Shown here: one piece after another, positions 1 through 10,503 of the stretch
Position numbering within the stretch: position 1 is the first letter of the stretch
How the letters are laid out: every line of letters begins with the position of its first letter
Origin: Macrolepiota albuminosa
Lineage: Eukaryota; Basidiomycota; Agaricomycetes; Agaricales; Agaricaceae
NCBI GenBank assembly: GCA_027475525.1
Contig: JAMWFC010000137.1
Span: 38,882-102,881, forward strand
Length of the DNA stretch: 64,000 bases
Direction: 5' to 3'
Made by a program: the position numbers and the translations under genes
Notes under the pieces: generated by a model
The model's input: the letters and a program-made list of their open reading frames with translations, nothing else
Database searches by the model: none
Told to the model about the DNA's origin: nothing

Positions 1-806
1 CTATAGCTTTCTTTCCTTCTGGTAACGTTGTCGGTGTAAAGACTCCTTGCTCTTTCAAGCTATTGACTTCTTCTTCCATCGCTCGCCACCAAATCTTCGA
101 GTCAGACCTTTTTATCGCTTCCCAAAAATTTTCTGGAGCCTTCATCAGATCTTGATCCTGATGTTCTGTGCGAAATGGTGGGGTGTCGTTACCATATGTC
201 GCGTAAGCTTTAAAGTCAAAAATGGCTTGCTTTTCAAATTCAGTTAAGTCCTCCATGGTTCTCAGAAACGATGCCAATTTTATCCATGAATCAATGTCTA
301 GTATTGCTGAAAGACTCTGATGTGGTTCCAACCTCGCATTGCGATCCGCTCGGAGTTTGGTAAGCCTCTCGTTTCTCTTTGCTACATCTTCAAAAAATGT
401 CCTCCCCACCTCTGTTTGTCTAACCTGTTGTTTCGGTCTCTGGCAATCATCTATAGGAGTCGAAGATTGATGGTGACTGTCCAGTAGAGCATCAGGTGTT
501 TCCAAGGAGTGATCCAATGATGAGGAATGAGTGTCAGGTGTGTTCAAAGAGTGATCCAATGACGAGGAATGAGGTGTCAAAAGAATAGATTTATTTACGC
601 TTGTTGGCATTCCTGGTAGTAGTTTTCCTCGAGTATTTTCATTGAATATCACATCTCTTGAGAAGTAGTATCGACCATTCAGGTCATGTACGTGCCAGCC
701 TACTCAGTTTTCATCATAACCCACAAAGATTGCTTTGAACCCTCTTTGAATCTCCTTTCCTTCTCGTCTCCTTCGGATTCAATACAAAACATTGACAACC
801 CCAGAC
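1..806 (-). pseudogene. copia integrase C-terminus and start of reverse transcriptase (partial)
   Basis: After the TGA at 807 the frame continues with VWGCQCFV, typical of the copia integrase tail. It needs a single-base shift near 735 to reach the conserved FVGYDEN and GRYYFSRDVIFNE segments. A TGA at 704-706 sits right after DEN. A serine/threonine-rich linker follows (about 430-600), then the RT entry region: W-x-x-A-x-x-E-E-x-x-S-L and LPEGKKAI at the very edge. The palm-domain catalytic residues are outside the window. Confidence 0.8.
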
Positions 807-1769
807 TCAAAGATGCGATAAATCCGGTTTGACTCCTTCAAGCATCTCATATGGAGTCATAAGTCCTGGCAGCGTTGTTGTCGGTAATCTGTTCTGAAGA
901 TATTGTGCTGTCAGTACAGCATCCCCTAGAAATGACATCGGTAACCCCGATTCCACCATCAAAGTTTGTGCAGTGTCCTCAATGGTGCGTATATATCTCT
1001 CTGCTTTGCCGTTTTGTTGATGTGCGTAAGGTGCTGTCGCTTGCATCATAATCCCCTTCTCCACTAGGTAGTCTCGCAATTTGCCCTCTACAAACTCCTT
1101 CACCCCGTCACATCGGACAGCTTTAACTCTATTTCCGGACTTCAACTCTAATTCGGACTGAACTTTCTTGAAATGATTTAATGCCTGATTCTTCCTAGAA
1201 AGTAATTCCGTGCGTCCGATGTTGGTAAAATCGTCCAGTATCGAATGAAAATGACTGGTATTGCCATTTGAAAATCTCGTAGGGAACGGACCACAAGAGT
1301 CCATGTGTAGTAACTCCCCAATATCTTGTGCTTGACACTCGTTATTGTCGTATGGTTGTGCTGGCTGTTTGCCAATGATACACAGTATGCACTGTGAATT
1401 CTCGAACCTGCCTGAGTAGTCAACCCCAGTGACAAAGTTCTTAGTCAACACCCCCCATGTGGTTTCTTTCGATGGGTGACCCATATGTCTATGCCAAAGT
1501 TCTGGGGTGATAGGTACATTCGGAAAGGAGACAGTAGTATGTCCAAGAGCGGAAAAAGAGATATCTTCATCCGAACAAGGTAGCACAAAGTCGCAGTATA
1601 AAAAAAAAAGCCTCTTATGCACCGTCGCTGTAAGAAATTTACCCAAGAGATGCTTTGAAGTTGAAGGGAAAAAAAGGGATGTGGAATCCTTTTCGAATAT
1701 CAACTTCATGTTGTTCTCTACCATTGATCCAATGGAGAGTAAGTTGATAGGAACATCCGGTGCATGCAA
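807..1769 (-). pseudogene. copia integrase domain (GAG-pre-integrase plus rve core)
   Basis: About 320 residues. The N-terminal part has the GAG-pre-integrase zinc motif L-W-H-R-H-M-G-H with a downstream C-x-x-C (CILC). The catalytic core follows, with D in HMDSCGPF, D in SILDDFTN and the E-x-x-x-R context of QQNGKAERYIRTIE. This is the DDE strand-transfer enzyme that inserts the element cDNA. The core looks intact but the frame is closed by TGA at both sides (1815 and 807), so the copy cannot make a complete Pol. Confidence 0.9.
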
Positions 1770-1814
1770 GCAATCCTTCAGAACAAGAATAACATTCTTC
1801 CCATCGATGTGAGT

Positions 1815-2228
1815 TCAAAACTTGACGTCACCACGGGCAAGCATATTCAGTGTACCACAGTTAGCCGTACTAACTGGAATTGCCTGTTCCGGATGATATG
1901 TCCAGAAAAACCGTTTGTCTTTGACGATATGAGCCGTACAACCAGAGTCGAGTATTGAGTTGAATTTGGAAGTGAGAGATGCTAAAGCAACCGGCGTCAT
2001 GGAGCTTACAAAAGCCATGTAAAGAGCAGATTCTTCTAACTCAGTGGAATCGGTATACAGGTGAAAATCACTGTCATTTTCCTCGATCTCTTCAATAGTA
2101 TGAAGTACAGTAGTATCAAGTTCTTCGGTAACGAACAAATGTGTAGAAGGTATTGATTCTGTAGCAGGTTCGGTCGAAAGGGCAACATTGGCTTTAGGTC
2201 GATGCAGAGTATCTCTCATGCCTTCCAT
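1815..2228 (-). pseudogene. copia aspartic protease domain
   Basis: The fragment carries the retropepsin active-site signature D-S-G-C-T-A-H in the second half, followed by conserved hydrophobic residues. It would process Gag-Pol as a dimer. It lies in the same frame as the upstream Gag fragment and is cut off from the integrase part by a TGA at 1815-1817 where CGA would keep the frame open. Confidence 0.8.
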
Positions 2229-2240
2229 TGTAGTTCCATG

Positions 2241-4109
2241 TCACTGATTTGCATTGTTCTGAGGGGGTGTAGACATCGTAGATGGAGTCAAATTGTTCTT
2301 TTGGGTATTTTGTGATTTAGGATGTGGTTGCAAAGTAGCCTGGCATCTTCGGACATCAATATCAATCTCTAATATGGCATCCACCAGCGTGAAGAAGTCG
2401 AATAACCCATCAGGATTGCCGTCCCATGATCTCCTCACTTCTTCACACAGTACATTGTAAGCACAATGATCCGGAATTCCATCCATGAACCTCTGGATCT
2501 TCTTGTAATGAGTGAAGTCCCAAGGCGTCGTCGATAATTGATTAATCGCAATTCGCCAGGGCTGAACATATGAGGGGATTGCATTTGCTGCACAAGGTAA
2601 TCAAAGGACAGAGTCTTTGATCCATTGTGCTGATGCTGCGTTGCCTACACTAAAACGTTTCCTCAGGAAATCCAGTAGATTGCATGAAGTCCAAGACAGA
2701 AAGTTGTAGGGACCACCACGAGCTGGCAGTAAGGAGTTGAAAATATCAGCGGAGAGTCTGCCAGAAATGATATAAGAGCAGATATTGTTGTTCTGCCAAA
2801 ATTCTTCATACGCCGTCTGCTCCATTTGTGTCTGATGTGGTGGGTATTGGGGTGGGAGAGCAAGTCGACAAGTGGGGTCAAATGGTGCGCCTGGCAGAGG
2901 AATAGGACAAACATAGCTGTTCAGACCTAAATGGTCAATGAGCGCCAAGACTGGATTAATCCACGTTCCCCAGTCCGCAGCAGACGTAAATCGAGGTATC
3001 GTAGTCAAAGATGGGAGCTTGGAATCCAAAGTCGTCAAAGTCACAGGACAAACATTATGGTGCGGATTAGGGACAGGATGTTGTATAATGTACTGTTGAT
3101 GGCCAAAGTCCGGTTGCTGTAGAAATGCTGGATTGACATACGGAATATCCCGTTGTATACCAATGAAGTTATCTGGGACAGGAATGTCCGGAATGACAGG
3201 AATGTTTGGCATTGGTTGCTGGGGAGGAATTACCTGAGGAACGGGCTGTGGAGGAACGACCTGAGGAACGGGCTGGGGAGGAACATTAAGGGGTGTAAGA
3301 AAACCTGGATTGGCATGATGTGGAACAGGATGTTGAATCTGAGGTGAATGCTGGGCTGGTGGCGGCGTCATTTGTAAAAATACAGAAGGCGGGCGAGAGA
3401 ACGGAACAGGAGGAACATGAGGAGGTGTAGGCAGAGTGAAAGTCGGACGAAATACAGATGGTTGACGAGAAAGAACTCTTGGTAAAGGAGAAGGTGGTGT
3501 AAAAGGAGAATGGTGCTGATGAAGTGGAGGAACAGGGGTAGTATTAGCAGGAAAAACAGTATTCAATGGTACATGTGCAAGTGGAGTCTGAGGAAGAGGA
3601 GAACGAGTAAGAACAGGAGAAGACCGGACTGGAAACGACGCATATAAAGGATTATTCTGAGGAGAATGAGAAGGAAACTGTGATGGAATTGGTGTAACTG
3701 ATTTATGACTTAAGTAGCCATTTCGTAAAGCCAAAGTAGCTCAAGGAATGAAGGACCTCAAAGGTCCAGAGGCTGTATGCATAACAGAAGGCAAGGAATT
3801 AGAAGTCCCAGCAGGGAAGGATTGCAAATGAGGTGGTAATTCATGAGAGAACCCAGATTGAGGAGCAGGGTCCATTGGAGCAATCCAAGGAACCGGACGT
3901 GAAGACGACGCAGCAGCCTGACGCGGATTACAACGATGTTGGAATGGATCAGTCATGACAACCGTCCAAAAATACGATAAACTATCCCTAGTTAAGCAGA
4001 TAAAACCGGCGAAGTCCAGAGAAAAAGGCCCATAACCTGTTGTGCCGGATCTGATAACTAGTTTAATGAAACAGAAAACCTCAGTGTCCGTCAAAGTAAT
4101 AATGAACAA
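2241..4109 (-). pseudogene. copia Gag polyprotein region (broken)
   Basis: One reading frame runs leftwards from about 4109 through TGA codons at 3741 and 2601 to another TGA at 2241. The first half is a long proline/glutamine-rich, low-complexity stretch. The second half (about 2610-3060) resembles agaricomycete copia Gag, with the pattern LP-x-L-x(n)-DW-x-x-W, a DP motif and a Y-x-x-F/W-x-N-N segment. Nucleocapsid zinc knuckles are not visible. Gag would coat the RNA in virus-like particles in the cytoplasm. The interruptions mean no full product; the frame resumes cleanly after each stop, so these look like point mutations. Confidence 0.8.
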
Positions 4110-4336
4110 CTTTTAATTATACCTAGTTTAATGAAACAGAACTGTATCATACACGATAAGTTTAACACGAATCAACAAATAAGAAAAACTAATGACTCAC
4201 AACCTCAGTGTCCGTCAAAGTGATAATGAACAACTGAGGTTGAGTGGTGCAACAAATAAGAAAAACTAATGACTCACAACCTCAGTGTCCGTCAAAGTGA
4301 TAATGAACAACTGAGGTTGAGTGGTGTGTCAATGCA
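4046..4336 (-). repeat. 5' LTR of the copia element (approximate)
   Basis: The segment lies between the Gag leader and the next element and contains two diverged internal copies of a GGACACTGAGGTT-containing motif. On the minus strand it begins near TGACACACC and ends near CATTAAACTA, just before the putative primer-binding site. It contains one 77-bp artefact-like duplication (4173-4326), so its apparent length is inflated by 77. Borders are approximate because the other LTR is not in the window. Confidence 0.5.
4173..4326. repeat. exact 77-bp tandem duplication (probable assembly join)
   Basis: Positions 4173-4249 are repeated without change at 4250-4326, abutting. Period exactly 77. Confidence 0.9.
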
Positions 4337-4427
4337 AGTATATGCTAATGATCATGTGACCACTAAGCAGCTGACCTTCCCAGTCAGGATAACACTTCTT
4401 CTGCCAGGTGAGTAGCTATCATGATAT

Positions 4428-4621
4428 TGTCAGTATATATTCTAATACACTTTGGATCTCTCTCTGCCAGCTGTGCGACTAAGCCACAGCCTCTAGAGGT
4501 TGCCCTTACACCTGGCATCTTGTCCTGAGGCCGTTACTGTAAGGGTGACCTCTAAAGGCTGTGGCTCAGTCACATAGCTGGCAGAGGGAAATCTAAAGTG
4601 TATTAGAGTATGTACTGACAA
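4428..4621. repeat. inverted repeat made of two head-to-head gypsy LTR ends
   Basis: About 80 bp at 4428-4509 is the imperfect reverse complement of 4540-4621. The right arm is the start of the left gypsy LTR; the left arm is the same LTR start in the opposite orientation. The spacer is about 30 bp. It may be the remnant of a second, inverted element into or next to which this one inserted. Confidence 0.7.
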
Positions 4622-5411
4622 TATCATAATAACTACTCAGCTGGCAGAGGGAGATCCAAAGATGTAGAGTAAGTATGAAGTACAGTTAGCCTTAGTGCTC
4701 GACACAATAGTGTGCAAACAACTATATTGACCTGTAGAGTAAGTATGAAGTACAGTTAGCTACAAGAACAAATGAGTATGGGAGCAATTAAATAAATAAG
4801 CAAATTACACATCCTTAGTGCTTGACACAATAGTGTGCAAACAACTAAGGGTGTGTTTTGTGTACTCAAAGATTTTTGTGCAATCAGAATACGGTTTGAT
4901 CTGCAGTACCAAAAAAAAAGGAAAAAATATACGTATCAGCAGAAAACAATCGGAAAGGAGGTACAACATTATAACTGGCCTTGCATCAATGTAGTCATAC
5001 CTCAACAAAAGAGAACAAGTCTAGAGATTCCCTATGCCAGGTTGGACGCTTCTGGGGCTTCTAAAGCATGGAAAACAACTGTACAGTACAACAAAACCTT
5101 AAAAACTCAAAAATTGACTAACCAAACAACTGTGCAAACAAGGCAAGAACTCCGGACTTTAGAAGTCAGAAAGGCAAACTCTGGCTTATATAAGCAGTCT
5201 GGAAGCGGTGCTGAAGGGCCCACACTTGTCTGAATAGTAGCTAAAGAACCAGAGCACCTCAAGGGCTGAGAGTAATACTAACAGATAGTGTTGAAAGAAT
5301 AGAAACAGTAAAATGAAATAATGTCAGAAGAAATAAGAGAATGAATGAAGGGAGAGTGAAGAGATAAGGAGTGAGAAAAGGAAGAAATGAAGAGTCTCCT
5401 AACAGTTGCTG
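4522..5411 (-). repeat. left (3') LTR of the gypsy element, with internal insertion
   Basis: 4540-4660 and 5013-5411 align with the right LTR. The 350 bp between (about 4661-5010) is absent from the right LTR. That insert carries its own short direct repeats: TGTAGAGTAAGTATGAAG at 4663 and 4733, and GACACAATAGTGTGC near 4700 and 4823. The outer end is about TCCTAACA at 5411. Confidence 0.75.
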
Positions 5412-5884
5412 GCCATTATGTTATGAGCTCTCAGCTCTCCAGGCCTCACTCTCATTCCTGAGCAGGTTGATGCTCTGACCTCAATCTCAAGCCTTGGGTC
5501 CTAACTGGCCCACATTGGATGCCTGTGCATTCTGAGTGTCTGCTGAGTTGCTTCATAAGTCATGGGCATTCTGCCCACCATCAGTGGTAACTGCAGGTAT
5601 AAGGTTACTCATTGATCTCCTGTTTGAAATTTGCATGGTGTGGCTGTGCAAGAAGCTTGAGAAGCTGATAGAGTTCTGTCCAAGAACTCTGCAACTGACA
5701 TTGGATGCTAGGCAATAGATCCTAGCTGGCAGATTCAAAAAAATGTAACAAAGTTACAGAATTCAGTGAGAGCTTACAGTTCACACTACACAGAATCACC
5801 AGTCTGGTCTATTGACTACATAGAATGAATACAAAATAAGCTGCTTAATAAGCAGCAAGTAACTAAGTATTTATAATTATGTAA

Positions 5885-6290
5885 ATAATATTATATTATC
5901 ATAAATATAGCTCCAGTATCTTCCATCTGCCAGGATGTCCTGCAACTCGAGAGTTGTGATGCTGCTCTACAATCCGCCTCTGGAGGTCTGGCATATTGGG
6001 AACAAAAATGCATCCCCAAAAGATAAGAAGACCATTCTCCAAAGACTACTCGTTGGTGTGAATGGACTTCACTCCAGTTTTCTCTCAAGCATGCAAGGCC
6101 ATGGCAGCTTTGGCTACTAGATCTTCTTGAGCGCCCTCCTGGTTACCTTGTCAGATATCTCAAAGGATGCTTACTTCTTCTCCCTGGCCAACCACACCTT
6201 CTAGAGCATGGATGGCAAATAGTTCTGGCTTCAGAAGTACAATATTGTCATTGTCACTAGCTTCTGAACCATGGTCTGCTCACCTAGAAA
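5885..6290 (-). pseudogene. gypsy integrase N-terminus, truncated
   Basis: On the minus strand, after the RNase H tail, the translation contains a degenerate integrase leader and then FVPNMPDLQRRIVEQHH with SRVAGHPGRWK, matching the HHCC zinc-binding N-domain of chromodomain-type gypsy integrases. It breaks off near 5890, before the CC pair and the whole DDE core. Two stops are visible in the leader, one TGA and one TAG. The 480 bp between this point and the LTR (5412-5884) holds no integrase-like sequence. Confidence 0.7.
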
Positions 6291-7470
6291 GCATGTCTGG
6301 CTTGCCCATGCTCTGTCCAGATTTGTGATGCAAAGAGAAATCAAAGTTGGCCAGATACAAGGACCATTGAGCCTGTTGGCAGTTAAGTTTCTTGGCCGTC
6401 CAAGAGTACTCTAAGTTCTTGTGATCAGTCCACACCTCAAATTTATGCCTGGCATCCTCAAGGAAATGTTGCCACTCTTCAAATGACCAAATGATAGCCA
6501 GCATCTCCTTGTCATGGATCTCATAATTTTGTTCCAAGCCACAGGATGCCACTTACCATCCTCCCTTGACTGTTGAGAGAGAATGGCTCCAGTAGCAAAA
6601 TCTGAGCTATCAGCTTTGACACGGAAGGGAGAGTTGTTATTTGGGAATAGGAAGACAGGCTTTGAAGTGACTGTCTGTTTGAAGACATCAAAGGCTGTCT
6701 GCTGCACTGCATCCCAGTGCCAAGGAGTGTTCTTAGTGGTGAGATTGAAGAGGGGCCAGGCATGGTCTGAGAAATCCTGAATAAACCTCTAGTAGAAGTT
6801 GATGGAACCCAGAAAGGCCTGAACCTCCTTCTTGTTCTTAGGCTCTGGCCACTCTGCCACACCAGCCACCTTGACTAGGTCCATCTTAGCCATTCCATAA
6901 GAAATAATCAGTCCAAGATATTCAACCTTAGTCTGCTCAAACTCACACTTCTCTGGCTTAAGATAGAGCTGGTGTTGGCAAAGACGTTCCAGTACAATGC
7001 AAGTAATCTGACGATGCTCCTCTAGAGTCTTGGTATAGATGAGGATATTGTCAAGGTATACACACACAACACCTTCCACTATGAGGTCTCAGAAAATGTT
7101 GTTCATCATGGTCTGGAAGATGTCAGGGCTATTAGTGAGGCCAAAGAACATTACTAGAGATTCAAAGAGTCCACAATTTGTTCAGAATGCTGCCTTCCAC
7201 TTGTCACCTTTTTTGATGTGCACATTGTTGTAGCCCCAGCAGACATCCAACTTGGTGAAGTAGTGCGCACCTCAGAGGTTGTTGACAAGCTCTGAAATAA
7301 GTAGTAAGGAGTAGCAATTCTTTACAGTCATTGCATTCAAGACTCGGTAGTCCTGAACCAGACATAGAGATCTATCCTTCTTCTTAATGAAGAAGACTGG
7401 AGAGGCCATTGGAGACTTTGAGGGACAGATGCGACCAGAGTCTAAATTCTTCTGCAAAAAAGCATCAAGC
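6280..7470 (-). pseudogene. gypsy reverse transcriptase and RNase H (frameshifted)
   Basis: The RT part begins near 7457 with SPMASPVFFIKKKD and LCLVQDYRVLN. The catalytic YxDD box appears as CVYLDNILIYT near 7055 (Y-L-D-N, so the second catalytic Asp is Asn). The thumb follows (YLKPEKCEFEQTKVEYLG), then the RNase H/connection with SSDFATGAILSQQ and NYEIHDKEMLAII, WTDHKNLEYSWTAKKLN and the end MGKPDMLSR near 6290. Frames change around 6545, 6790 and 7080, so at least three indels or stops separate the pieces. Confidence 0.85.
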
Positions 7471-7846
7471 TCATCCTGTTCTCTGGAAGAGAGAGGATAG
7501 ACCTTGCAGCTAGAGGGCTCAGCATTGGGTGTAAGCTTGATTGCATGGTCCCACTGCTTATGCTCTGGCAGGGAGTCAAATGATGCCTTAGAGAAAACAT
7601 CCTCAAAGTCTTGCAGGTAATGAGAAACTGCATCTCAGAACAACTTAGGAGCAGAGTTGGCAGCAAATGCCTAAGCTAGCCACTGGGAAGTAGTTTGGCT
7701 AGCTCTAATCTCTGCTACAGTTGGCAGAGGTCATAATGTAGTTGCATAAATCCTATCACCTGTCTTAATAGCCTTGTCTAGAGACTTTGGGTCAGGAGCA
7801 TATCCAAATTCACTCTCACATCCATTTTCTATCTGGGCTTCACTCA

Positions 7847-8340
7847 CTACACCTCGAACATCCTCATAGAGGGCCTCTCTATAAGAGAACACCAAGGGGG
7901 GCAGATAGCAGCACGCTTACAGACTGACTCTCTATGCTCCTCTCTAACTTCCTTGGCCCATGTGGAACACCGTTGAGAGCAGCGGCTCATGCTCACCTTA
8001 CCCTTGGCCCAGTCAATCTCAGGATTGTGATCACACAGCCAGGAGAACCCGAGTATCATGTCCTGCTTTCCTAGGCTGGTGACCACAAAGACAGCACGCT
8101 CAGAATGAGTCTGATAACAAAGGACTAAATCCACCACTGAGCAGATGGATCCAGCTTTGTTGAGTGTACCATCAATGTTATAGACTGGAATAGGATGAGA
8201 GAGGGGTCAGGTAGTGAGCTGGTGTTGTTTCACATAATTGGTGTCCAGGAAGAGTCCAGTAGCGCCACTGTCCAAGAGAGCTACAACGCTCTGAGTCTGC
8301 TGAGTGTCAGTTGTCTCAATCTCTACATTCAGATGCAGAG
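7847..8340 (-). pseudogene. gypsy aspartic protease
   Basis: The minus strand shows LLDSGATGLFLD (catalytic D-S-G-A at about 8260-8274), followed by the conserved MILGFSWLCDHNPEIDW segment near 8030. Together these are the retropepsin-like protease that opens Pol in agaricomycete gypsy elements. The frame is broken between the two motifs by a stop near 8208. Confidence 0.75.
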
Positions 8341-8559
8341 AGTTGGGAGAGGAAGTGGAGGCAACAACATAGCAATGAGGAAGGTGTCATTTCCAAGCTG
8401 GGACATGTGATTGTTGGACAGAAGAAGGAGAAGAGGAGGTCTTAGCTGAGGCTTAGACCAAGGGGGTATTTTGTATGTTGGAGGAGGTGCTTATAGTTTC
8501 AGTCAGAGAATCAGGAACAGGGAGCAATACATTAGAAGATTCTACTGATAGACATGTAA

Positions 8560-9960
8560 ACTGATTAGCATCAGGTGGCAGAGGTGTACAACTCATCTGT
8601 TGCTCTACTGAAAACCCTCCCCTACAGAATCAAAGGACTCATCCAATGGTTCTGCTACAGCTTCCACAGGACCCAAGGACTCCTCCAAAGATTTTGTTTC
8701 AGTCTGTACATCTGGAGAGGGGTTTTCTCGGGCATCTTGGGCAGCAAGGAGCTGGAGAAGAAGCTCTTCCTGCTCTAAAGCTGAGAGATAGTGCACCTTC
8801 AACCCCTGGGGACAATATTGAGCAAAGTAACCAGGCTTTCCATAGCAATGGCAGAGGAGAGGAAAAGAGGAACGTTGATGAGAGGTGTCAACATCTATAG
8901 GTACTCCAAAAGAGAGAGGACGTGCTGCAGGTACCTGAGCTGGGGGTGGAGTGCAAAATGGAAGGGAGGGCTGGATAGGATGACGAGCAGAAAAAGATGC
9001 CTGTGAGGTGGAGTGAGGGGCAGTTCCATGGTGGAGCTCACATTGTAACTCCATGAGCTGCCACTGATCACGTGCTACCTGATACCAGGTCTCAATACTT
9101 GTGTCGTCAGGTCATCCCTTGGCCATGCTGTTGATTTCATCCATGAGAGAGGGAAGGAGGCTATCTTGGAAGGTGAGACAGAGCTGAAGACCATCTGGAT
9201 AGCAGGCCTGTTCAGCAAGAGCTCTGAAGGAGTTGATATACTCATCTGAGGTCCGCTTCTCCTGCCCATATTGATGAGGATCTCAGAGAGTGAGGGCTGC
9301 TACCTTAGCAGGGTCCAAGGAGAAGAACTCTGTCCAAAACTCCTTTTCAAACTGATCTCAACTTCCAAAACTCCACTTCTCCAGGGCATTAAAAGACTCA
9401 TAGTGTGTACATCAAAGCTCACCCAGACTTCATGTAAGAAAGAATCCAAGTGATCTTGAGAGCATCAGAGGAAAAAGCCTCACCACTGAGCTAAATATAG
9501 GTAATGCAGGACTGCAGGAAATACTCATTTATTGCTCAGTCACCATTGAATGTGTCTGGGAGTGCTGTGCAAGGAATATTGGCATGAACTGGGGGAGAGG
9601 CCTCAAAGCAAGGGACTGGAGGTGTGTCAGCCCTAACTGGAGGTGCCTGTAGAGAAGTAGGAGGGAGAGGGAGGTGCTTTAAGAGGGCCTGAAGGGAATG
9701 GGAGATGGTGTCTGTGGCCTGATGTAATCCAGCAAGTTCGGTGGTGTGGAGGGTGAGGGAAGCTTGAGTAGTCTGCACCTGAGTCTCCAGAGCAAGCAAG
9801 CAACCCCAGGCATCATTTTGAGGGGCAGAGGTGTCTAGGAGAGTGACTGAGGAGGCTGGTTGGGTTATAGAAGCAACAGAGAGGCAGGGAGTAATCCAGT
9901 GGGGGAGGGACCTAAAGGGGCAAGAGAGGGCTCAAGCAGGCTGAAGGGGGCTCCCAGACC
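8560..9960 (-). pseudogene. gypsy Gag (frameshifted)
   Basis: The N-terminal coiled-coil-like part with a PxxP-rich linker ends at FNGD near 9538. The central capsid part has TSDEYINSFRALAEQA-like residues around 9230 and a TGA just after MAKG near 9112. The C-terminal part (8605-9054) contains the nucleocapsid zinc knuckle C-H-C-Y-G-K-P-G-Y-F-A-Q-Y-C (CxxC replaced by C-x-C at the start) and an acidic tail. At least three frame interruptions are present. Confidence 0.75.
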
Positions 9961-9972
9961 AAAATATAGAGA

Positions 9973-10503
9973 CTTGTTCTGCTGTAAGGGCAACCTCTAG
10001 AGGCTGTGGCTCAGTCACATAGCTGGCAGAAGGAGATCCAAAGTGTATTAGAGTATGTACTGACATTATCATAATAACTACTCACTTGGCAGAGGGAGAT
10101 CCAAAGAAAACAAGTCTAGGGATTCCCTATACCAGGTTGGATGCTTCTGGGGCTTCTAAAGCATGAGAAACAACTGTACAGTACAACAAAACCTTAAAAA
10201 CTCAAAAATTAACTAACCAAACAACTGTGCAAACAAGGCAGGAAAACTCCGGACTTTAGAAGTCAGAAAGGCAAACTCCAGCTTATATAAGCAGTCTGGA
10301 AGCAGTGCTGAAGGGCCCACACTTGTCTGAATGATAGCTAAAGAACCAGAGCACCTCAAAGGTTGAGAATAATACTAACAGATAGTGTTGAGAGAATAGA
10401 AACAGCAAAATGAGAGAACAATAGAAGAAATAAGGAAATGAATGAAAGAAGAGTGAAGGAATAAGGAGTGAAAGAAGGAATAAATGAGGAGTCCCCTGAC
10501 ATT
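9973..10503 (-). repeat. right (5') LTR of the gypsy element
   Basis: About 530 bp starting TGTTCTGCTGTAAGG and ending CCCCTGACA. It matches the left LTR across its length apart from the insert in that copy. A related solo LTR is at 51727-53029. Confidence 0.8.

Larger units (their letters stand above)
1..4336 (-). mobile_element. Ty1/copia LTR retrotransposon, decayed, truncated by window edge
   Basis: Read on the minus strand, the order is LTR, proline-rich Gag, aspartic protease, integrase and the start of reverse transcriptase. Protease-integrase-RT is the copia (Pseudoviridae-type) order, opposite to gypsy. The RT core and 3' LTR lie outside the window to the left. The copy is dead: Gag-Pol is interrupted by TGA codons whose complements lie at 3741-3743, 2601-2603, 2241-2243, 1815-1817, 807-809 and 704-706, and by one apparent single-base frameshift near 735. 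A possible primer-binding region (TTATCAGATCC on the minus strand, near 4035-4045) follows the LTR. Confidence 0.9.
4522..10503 (-). mobile_element. Ty3/gypsy LTR retrotransposon, defective
   Basis: Two LTRs in the same orientation (about 4522-5411 and 9973-10503) flank a minus-strand internal region of about 4.6 kb: Gag with a zinc knuckle, aspartic protease, reverse transcriptase, RNase H, then only the beginning of integrase. LTR ends are TGT...CTGACA. Directly inside the right (5') LTR the minus strand reads TTTGGTCTGGGAGCCCC. Several frameshifts and TAG/TGA stops plus loss of the integrase catalytic core make it non-autonomous. Confidence 0.9.

Noticed and set aside
4663..4761. Repeated TGTAGAGTAAGTATGAAG segment as a join
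   Set aside because: Period is 70 and the copies share only about 28 bp.
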